Below are positions 46,484 through 51,422 of a stretch of 51,422 bases of DNA, piece by piece. The stretch lies in contig NZ_JAPCID010000053.1 of assembly GCF_027587175.1 (NCBI RefSeq), forward strand, positions 1 to 51,422. Direction: 5' to 3'. This DNA comes from Solirubrobacter deserti (GTDB lineage Bacteria; Actinomycetota; Thermoleophilia; Solirubrobacterales; Solirubrobacteraceae). The notes under the pieces are model-generated. The model made no database searches. It saw only the letters and a program-made list of their open reading frames with translations, and was not told where the DNA came from. The stretch's first letter is position 1. Each line of letters starts with the position of its first letter. The position numbers were made by a program, and so were the translations under genes.

Positions 46484-48157
46484 GTGGCGCCTCCCGTGAC
46501 GTACGAGATCGACGCTCCCCCTCGCCCTGTGGCGAGCCGCTCCCTGCCGTCCTGGCCCACCACCCGACCGTTGCGCAAGTGGCAGCAGGCCGCGGCCGCG
46601 CAGGTATTCGAAAGCTCCAACGAAGCGTTCCTGGCGTCCGCGACGCCCGCCGCCGGGAAGACGACGTTCGGCCTGCACGTCGCGCACCGGATGCTGTCGG
46701 AGGGGCGCGTCTCGCGTGTGGCGGTGGTCGCGCCGACCACGCACATCTGCCGCCAGTGGGCGCTGGACGCGGCGCGCTACGGGATCAAGCTCGAGCCCAA
46801 CCGGCCCAACAGCGCGGGGCCGGAGCCGCGGGACCGGCACGGGATCAGCGTCACCTACGCGACCGTCGCGGCGGGGAGCGAGGTCCACCGGCGGCGCTGC
46901 GCGGAGCGGCCGACGCTGCTGATCGCGGACGAGCCGCACCACATGGGCGAGGACGCCTCGTGGGGGCAGTCCACGGTGAACGCGTTCCGGGACGCGCGCT
47001 TCCGGCTGCTGCTCTCGGGCACGCCGTTCCGCTCGGACAACTCGCCGATCCCCTGGGTCACGTACGACGACGAGGGCGTCTCCTCCGCCGACTACGACTA
47101 CGGGTACACGCAGGCGCTGATCGACAACGTCTGCCGCCCAGTCACGTTCCACACCTACGGCGGCGAGATGGAGTGGGTCAGCGACGGGAAGGTCCGGCGG
47201 GCCGGGTTCGACGTCGTGCTGCCCGCGCCGGAGGCCGCGCGCCGGCTGCGCACGGCGCTGGACGCCGACGGCGACTGGATCACGCACGTGCTGCGCGACG
47301 CGAACGACGAGCTGCTGAAGATCCGTGCGGGCGACCATCCGAACGCGGGCGGGCTCGTGGTCGCGATGGACAAGGAGCACGCGGACAAGCTCGCAGGCCG
47401 GCTGGCGCGGATCACGGGCGAGCGGCCGGACGTCGTGCACTCGGACGCGGCGGACGCGTCACAGCGGATCGCGCGCTTCTCCGCGGGCAGCGAACCGTGG
47501 CTCGTGAGCGTGCTGATGGTCTCCGAGGGCGTGGACGTCCCGCGCCTGCGCGTCGGCGTCTACGCGACCAACTCGCGTACCGAGCTGTTCTTCCGCCAGG
47601 TGATCGGGCGCTTCATCCGCCGCACGCCCGAGCCCAAGGACCAGATGGCGCACGTGTTCCTGCCGTCGGACCCGCGCCTGAAGCGGCTCGCGATCGCGAT
47701 CGAGGAGGAGCGCAACCACGCGCTGGTCTTCGAGTCCAAGAGCGGCGAGGAGGTCGAGCGCGGCGAGCGGTCCGAGACCAAGGAGCCGTTCAAGGCGCTG
47801 TGGTCGAGCGCCCGGCGCGACGACGAGGTGCTGCAGACCACGAAGCCCGGCGAGGCGCTGCAGCTGTTCGCCGACCCCGAGCCGGAGATCTCACCTGCGC
47901 TGGCCGCCTTCACGCGTACGCCGATGGTGGCCGCCGCGCCGCCGGAGCCGGAGACCTCGTTCGAGCGTCGCGAGCGGCTGCGCGCGGAACGCCACAACCT
48001 GGTGGCGCTGATCGCGCGGCGCGACAATGAGCCTCACAGCAAGGTCAACGCGTGGGTGAACCGCGAGGTCGGGGTCAAGTCGGTGGACAAGGCGACGGAC
48101 GAGCAGCTCGAGAGGGCCAACAAGCTGCTGGAGCGCGAGCTCAACCGCAAGAAGTGA
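46484..48157 (+). CDS. Superfamily 2 DExH-box helicase
   Basis: The 557-residue protein has the SF2 motifs in order: TPAAGKTTF (Walker A, residues ~54-61), VAVVAPTTHICRQWALD (Ia), LLIADEPHHMGEDASWG (DExH motif II), FRLLLSGTPFRSDN (III), SVLMVSEGVDVPRLRVGVYA (V) and FFRQVIGRFIRRTPEPKDQM (VI). It resembles Ssl2/RAD25- or UvsW-like proteins that act on nucleic acid. The last ~150 residues are charged and helical. Its start is the GTG at 46484 (another GTG lies at 46496). It shares one base with the next gene's start, suggesting an operon with the PNPOx-like and HAD genes. The role could be DNA repair or RNA remodelling. Confidence 0.88.
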   Translation: MAPPVTYEIDAPPRPVASRSLPSWPTTRPLRKWQQAAAAQVFESSNEAFLASATPAAGKTTFGLHVAHRMLSEGRVSRVAVVAPTTHICRQWALDAARYGIKLEPNRPNSAGPEPRDRHGISVTYATVAAGSEVHRRRCAERPTLLIADEPHHMGEDASWGQSTVNAFRDARFRLLLSGTPFRSDNSPIPWVTYDDEGVSSADYDYGYTQALIDNVCRPVTFHTYGGEMEWVSDGKVRRAGFDVVLPAPEAARRLRTALDADGDWITHVLRDANDELLKIRAGDHPNAGGLVVAMDKEHADKLAGRLARITGERPDVVHSDAADASQRIARFSAGSEPWLVSVLMVSEGVDVPRLRVGVYATNSRTELFFRQVIGRFIRRTPEPKDQMAHVFLPSDPRLKRLAIAIEEERNHALVFESKSGEEVERGERSETKEPFKALWSSARRDDEVLQTTKPGEALQLFADPEPEISPALAAFTRTPMVAAAPPEPETSFERRERLRAERHNLVALIARRDNEPHSKVNAWVNREVGVKSVDKATDEQLERANKLLERELNRKK

Positions 48158-48543
48158 TGCAAGCGCTCCCGGACTGGCCGGAGAAGACGGTCACGGTGCT
48201 GTCGACCGGGTCGGGAGCGCCGCACGCCATCCCGGTCTCGACGGCCGTCCGGCGCGGCCCGCGCGAGCTGGCGTTCGCGCTCGCCCTACGGCGGGAGTCG
48301 CTGGCGCGGCTGCGCGAGGACGCGCGCTGTGCCGTGACCATTCTCGCCCAGGGCCTCTCGATCACCGTGCACGGCCGCGCGACCGTGGAGCGCGAGCTCG
48401 AACGCATCGCCGTGGTCCGCGTGGACGTGGAGTCCATCCAGGACCACGCGAGCCCGCGGTTCGAGATCGACGCGGGCGTCGCCTGGCACTGGACGTCGGA
48501 GGAGGCCGCTCAGGGCGACGAGGAGACGCGCAACGCGCTGTGA
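48157..48543 (+). CDS. PNPOx-like split-barrel protein
   Basis: The 128-residue protein resembles small pyridoxamine 5'-phosphate oxidase-like, flavin-binding split-barrel proteins: VTVLSTGSGAPHAIPVSTAV, ELAFALALRRESLARLREDA, CAVTILAQGLSITVHGRATV. These often bind FMN or F420 and have varied roles. Strict F420 motifs are not seen. The start (ATG) shares one base with the helicase stop, and the stop overlaps the HAD gene by 4 bp, so the three genes form a tight cluster. Confidence 0.75.
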   Translation: MQALPDWPEKTVTVLSTGSGAPHAIPVSTAVRRGPRELAFALALRRESLARLREDARCAVTILAQGLSITVHGRATVERELERIAVVRVDVESIQDHASPRFEIDAGVAWHWTSEEAAQGDEETRNAL

Positions 48544-49190
48544 TCCGGGCCGCCGTGTTCGACTTCGGCGAGACGCTGCTCAGCGAGGAGCGCGCGTGGG
48601 GCGTGTGGGCCGAGTGGGTCGGCGTCACCAAGCAGGAGCTGTTCGCGGCGATCGGGGCGACGATCGAGCTACGGGCGCCGCACGTGCACGCGCTGGAGCT
48701 GTGCAAGCCGGGGTTCGACCTCGGCCAGGCGTTGGCGGAGCGCGAGGCGCTCGGCATCCCGCGCCACGAGGAGCTCTACGACGTCTACCCGGACGCCGAG
48801 GCGGCGCTGGACCGGCTGCGCGCGGCCGGCCTGCGCGTGGGGGTCGCGGGCAACCAGCCGTCGGGCGCGGAAGCCGCGCTGGGCGCGATCGTGATCGGCC
48901 CGCGCGACTTCATCGCCACCTCGACCGACTGGGGCGTGTCCAAGCCGTCGCCGGCGTTCTTCGAGCGGCTCGCCTACGAGCTGGGGTTCCCGGCGGAGGA
49001 GATCGCGTACATCGGCGACCGCGTGGACAACGACGTCGTGCCCGCCGCGGCGGCCGGCATGTTCGCCGTGCACCTGCGCCGCGGGCCGTGGGGGATCGTC
49101 CAGGCGGCGTGGCCCGAGGCGGCGAGGGCGCGCGCTTCGGCCGCGAACCTCGGCGAGGCCGTGGACGCGATTCTCAGCCCTGGGCGGTAG
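48540..49190 (+). CDS. HAD-superfamily hydrolase
   Basis: The 216-residue protein begins AAVFDFGETLLSEERA. D8 is the nucleophile position of the HAD fold, but the acid/base Asp two residues later is Gly10, so it may be a dehalogenase-like or otherwise unusual member. Later motifs are LRVGVAGNQPSG (motif II, with Asn where Ser/Thr is common), WGVSKPSPAFFERL (motif III Lys) and YIGDRVDNDVVPAAAAGM (motif IV). The substrate is unknown. The GTG start overlaps the PNPOx-like gene and its 3' end overlaps the convergent SDR gene by 17 bp. Confidence 0.87.
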   Translation: MIRAAVFDFGETLLSEERAWGVWAEWVGVTKQELFAAIGATIELRAPHVHALELCKPGFDLGQALAEREALGIPRHEELYDVYPDAEAALDRLRAAGLRVGVAGNQPSGAEAALGAIVIGPRDFIATSTDWGVSKPSPAFFERLAYELGFPAEEIAYIGDRVDNDVVPAAAAGMFAVHLRRGPWGIVQAAWPEAARARASAANLGEAVDAILSPGR

Positions 49191-49905
49191 GCACGACGAC
49201 CAGCTCGGCGAGGTTGACGTGCGCGGGCGCGGCCGCCGCGTAGAGGATCGCCTCGGCGATGTCGCCCGCTTCGAGCGTCTTCATCTCGCGCAGCCGCTCG
49301 AGCTCGGCGATGCCGGCCGGGTGGCTCATGTCGGCGCCGAGCTCGGTCGTCACGATGCCCGGCTCGACCGTCTTCACGCGCACGCCCCGCGGGCCGTACT
49401 CGGCGCGCAGGTTGCGGGTGAGCTGGGCGACGGCGGCCTTGGTCGCGCCGTACACGGCCCAGTTCGGGAACAAGAGGTGGCTGGCCACCGAGCCGACGTG
49501 GATCAGGTCCGCCCGCCCACCTTCCGCGGCGGCGGCGAGCAGGTCGTCGGCGAACACCCGGCCGGTCCGTACCAAACCGCGGAAGTTGAGGTCGATCATC
49601 CGCTCGAACTCGTCCTCCTCGGCCTCCTCGAACGGCGCGCCGAGCATCACGCCCGCGTTGGCGACGACGAGGTCCACGCGGCCGAGCTGCTCGTGGACCG
49701 TGTCCGCGACGCGCTGCGCCGCCTGCGGGTCCGACAGGTCGGCGGTGACGGCGAGCGCGCCGTCGAGCTGCTCGAGCCGGTCCGCGCGGCGTGCGACGGC
49801 GGCGACCTTCGCGCCCGCCTGGACGAAGCGCTGCGCGGTGGCGGCGCCGATCCCGCTGCTGGCTCCGGTGACGACGGCGATGCGGCCTTCAAGTGACTTG
49901 GTCAT
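49174..49905 (-). CDS. Short-chain dehydrogenase/reductase
   Basis: The 243-residue classical SDR has the nucleotide-binding motif AVVTGASSGIGAATA (T13-G-x3-G-x-G), VVANAGVMLGAPFEE, HVGSVASHLLFPNWAVYGAT (catalytic Ser, Tyr and Lys in YGATK) and VEPGIVTTELGADMSHP. It reduces or oxidises an unknown alcohol/ketone with NAD(P). The start is the ATG at 49905. It diverges from the MmyB-type regulator (here frameshifted). Such SDR-MmyB divergent pairs are widespread in actinobacteria, and a palindrome lies in the shared gap. Confidence 0.92.
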   Translation of the reverse strand: MTKSLEGRIAVVTGASSGIGAATAQRFVQAGAKVAAVARRADRLEQLDGALAVTADLSDPQAAQRVADTVHEQLGRVDLVVANAGVMLGAPFEEAEEDEFERMIDLNFRGLVRTGRVFADDLLAAAAEGGRADLIHVGSVASHLLFPNWAVYGATKAAVAQLTRNLRAEYGPRGVRVKTVEPGIVTTELGADMSHPAGIAELERLREMKTLEAGDIAEAILYAAAAPAHVNLAELVVVPTAQG

Positions 49906-49953
49906 GGCGATCAAGGTGCTGCCGCGCCCGCCGCTTAGCCAGAGCCCCGGCGA

Positions 49954-49970
49954 CCCTGGTAGTGCCAGGG
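49954..49970. promoter_or_regulatory. Palindromic operator between the SDR and MmyB genes
   Basis: CCCTGG and CCAGGG form a perfect inverted repeat with a 5-base centre (TAGTG), 48 bp upstream of the SDR start. A palindrome of this kind would fit the binding site of the divergently encoded MmyB regulator. The assignment rests on symmetry and position. Confidence 0.5.
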
Positions 49971-50008
49971 CCACCCTCGCCGGCGTGGAGCGCGCTAGGT
50001 TCGAAGCC

Positions 50009-50871
50009 GTGTCGGAGAACCGCATCGGCGACTTCCTGCGAGCGAGGCGCGAGCTGGTCCGGCCCGAGGACGTCGGGCTCGAGCCCGGCGCCCGCCGCCG
50101 CGTTCCCGGCCTGCGCCGCGAGGAGCTGGCGCTGCTGGCCGGCGTGAGCGCGGACTCTACGTGCGGCTCGAGCAGGGCCGCGACCGCCACCCGTCCGAGC
50201 AGGTGCTCGAGGCCCTGGCCCGCGCCCTCCAGCTCGACGACGACGCCACTGCGCACCTCCACGACCTCGCCCGCCGCGACGGTCCCCGCCGCCGCGCGCG
50301 ACCCCGCGTGGAGCGCGTCCGGCCGGGCCTGCTGCGGATGATGGACGCCTGGCCGAACTCGCCCGCGTTCGTCATCGGCCGCCGCATGGACGTGCTGGCC
50401 GCCAACCGGCTCGCCGGCGCGTTGAACCCGGTGTGCGCCGCTGGCGGCAACATGGTCCGCACGCTCTTCCTGGACCCGGAGAGCCGCGAGCTGTACCCGC
50501 ACTTCGACAAGGTCGCGGACGAGACCGTCGCCTCGCTGCGCGCCTCCGCCGGCGCCGACACCGACGACCCCGCCCTGTTCGAGCTCGTCGGCGAGCTCTC
50601 CTTGAAGAGCGCCCACTTCCGGCGCCTGTGGGCCCGCCACGAGGTGCGTGCCAAGACCAGCGGCGAGAAGGTCATGCGCCACCCGCTCGTGGGCGAGCTG
50701 ACGGTGACCTACGAGACCCTGACGGTCAACGGCGCCGCCGGCCAGCAGCTCGTCGTCTACCACGCCGAGCCGGGCAGCGCCAGCGAACGCGCGTTGCGGT
50801 TGCTCGCGACGATGACCGCCGAGGCGCCGCGAACACCCGCGCCGAGGGTGCGCCGCGCGGCGGAGCGGTGA
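50009..50871 (+). pseudogene. MmyB-like XRE-family regulator, single-base frameshift
   Basis: The first frame encodes GTG-started SENRIGDFLRARRELVRPED, GARRRVPGLRREELALLAGV and ends the HTH at SAD. The second frame resumes with RLEQGRDRHPSEQVLEALA and the MmyB-type ligand-binding domain (LLRMMDAWPNSPAFVIGRRM through LVGELTVTYETLTVNG). Intact relatives read SADYYVRLEQG at the join. Here one base is missing just after 50156 (GACTCTACG where GACTACTACG is expected). Restoring it gives one frame from 50009 to 50871, about 287 residues. It may be a real pseudogene or a sequencing error. A start at the GTG 50161 would give only the ligand-binding part without most of the HTH. Confidence 0.8.
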
Positions 50872-50921
50872 CGAACCTCGCCCGTGGAGCGAGGTGCGTC
50901 GCGCGCGCTCGGGTCGCGAGC

Positions 50922-50949
50922 GGCGCCCGCCGCCGACACGGCGGGCGCC
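50922..50949. terminator. Hairpin between the MmyB pseudogene and the PA-rich gene
   Basis: A perfect 11-bp stem (GGCGCCCGCCG with CGGCGGGCGCC) and a 6-base loop lie 50 bp after the MmyB frame and 21 bp before the end of the convergent minus-strand gene. It could serve both. Confidence 0.65.
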
Positions 50950-50970
50950 TGACCTCACGGACCGAGTTGA

Positions 50971-51422
50971 TTAGCCGACCGGCGCGGCGGCGGGAGCCTC
51001 GGCGGCGGGGGCCGGCGTCTCCGCGGCCGGCTCGGGCTCGGGGGCGGTCTCAACCGGGGCTTCGGCGGCCGGCTCGGGCGTGGGCGCGGTCTCGGCGGGG
51101 GACTCGGCGGCCGGGGCTTCATCGGCCGGCTCGGGGGCCGGGGCGGTCTCGACCGGAGCCTCGGCGGCCGGGGCCTCGGCGGCCGGGTCGGGCGTGGACG
51201 CGGTCTCGGCGGGGGCTTCGGCGGCCGGCTCGGGCGTCGGCGCTGTCTCGACCGGGGCTTCGGCGGCCGGCTCGGGCGCGGGCGCCGTCTCGACCGGAGC
51301 CTCGGCGGTCGGGGCTGCGGCGGCCGGCTCGGGCGTGGGCGCGGTCTCGACCGGGGCTTCGGCGGCCGGCTCGGGCGTGGGCGCGGTCTCGACCGGGGCT
51401 TCGGCGGCCGGCTCGGGCGTGG
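50971..51422 (-). CDS. C-terminal end of an Ala/Pro/Glu-rich repeat protein, start outside the window
   Basis: A minus-strand frame stays open from the window end to a TAA at 50971-50973 and encodes about 150 residues of repeats with the unit PTPEPAAEAPVETA. The C-terminus reads PAPAAEAPAAAPVG. The sequence is disordered and acidic, like the linkers or C-terminal tails of cell-envelope proteins or of nucleoid and division proteins. No domain is visible in the window, so its function is unknown. No start codon lies in this part. The frame was read by hand from the bases, and codon choice is consistent across the repeats. Confidence 0.7.
   Translation of the reverse strand, partial: TPEPAAEAPVETAPTPEPAAEAPVETAPTPEPAAAAPTAEAPVETAPAPEPAAEAPVETAPTPEPAAEAPAETASTPDPAAEAPAAEAPVETAPAPEPADEAPAAESPAETAPTPEPAAEAPVETAPEPEPAAETPAPAAEAPAAAPVG
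51022..51422 (-). repeat. Tandem 42-bp repeat array
   Basis: A 42-bp unit (14 codons) recurs about nine times, some copies with an extra 14-17 bp stretch (GCCTCGGCGGCCGGG type) and single-base changes. It encodes the Ala/Pro/Glu-rich tail of the gene at 50971. The array runs to the window edge, so its full length is not known. It is not a CRISPR array because there are no unique spacers. Confidence 0.85.

Noticed and set aside
46484-49190. Anti-phage defence island
   Set aside because: No nuclease, restriction, toxin or sensor gene accompanies the helicase, and no mobile element marks are present.
51022-51422. Possible CRISPR array
   Set aside because: The 42-bp units are contiguous, stay in one reading frame and have no unique spacers.

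Overview
The window is about 51 kb of very GC-rich DNA with dense gene packing, GTG and TTG starts, GTGA/ATGA start-stop overlaps and several apparently leaderless genes. The gene content (GlgE-type glucan synthesis, ECF sigma/anti-sigma pairs, an MmyB-type regulator beside an SDR gene, a DUF3159 membrane protein, and many secreted proteins with Pro-Thr linkers and basic beta-sandwich tails) points to an actinobacterium, most likely of the Thermoleophilia/Solirubrobacterales. The lineage is an inference from protein style, not from a marker gene. I see no rRNA, tRNA, CRISPR array, insertion sequence or phage gene.

Layout. Positions 1-13.5 kb hold mostly secreted or envelope proteins: a truncated anti-sigma-like protein, an AlgH/UPF0301 protein, a secreted zinc protease with a lysine-rich tail, an aldo/keto reductase, two subtilases, a GDSL hydrolase, a methyltransferase, a DUF3159 protein, two solute-binding proteins without transporters, a YjbR-type protein, a metallophosphoesterase and a PP2C phosphatase. 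Positions 13.5-41.1 kb are an alpha-glucan/trehalose island: malQ, glgE, treS-mak, glgB, treZ-glgX-treY and a GT4 synthase. Other genes are interleaved: an OmpA-domain surface protein, an ECF sigma/anti-sigma pair, a secreted protein-arginine deiminase (PAD) homologue, a GGDEF protein, a fibronectin-type repeat protein, a nucleoside hydrolase, a VCBS-repeat protein and a LivJ-like binding protein. Positions 41.1-51.4 kb carry a beta-helix acyltransferase-like protein, a STAS protein, an M6 metalloprotease, DsbA-like and DyP-peroxidase genes, a DExH helicase, a PNPOx-like protein, a HAD protein, an SDR with a frameshifted divergent MmyB regulator, and the 3' end of a gene made of Ala/Pro-rich repeats.

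How the genes work together. The island encodes a nearly closed glucan-trehalose cycle. GlgX debranches glycogen, TreY and TreZ turn linear chains into trehalose, TreS isomerises trehalose to maltose, Mak phosphorylates maltose, GlgE adds the maltosyl unit back to glucan, GlgB branches the product and MalQ rearranges malto-oligosaccharides. The GT4 enzyme could supply the ADP-glucose entry point. The most unusual gene is the secreted PAD homologue. It lies directly downstream of an ECF sigma/anti-sigma pair, and its upstream sequence shares a 12-base element with that of the sigma gene, which suggests a regulated extracellular or envelope protein-citrullination function. Eight convergent gene pairs overlap at their 3' ends, one by 86 bp.
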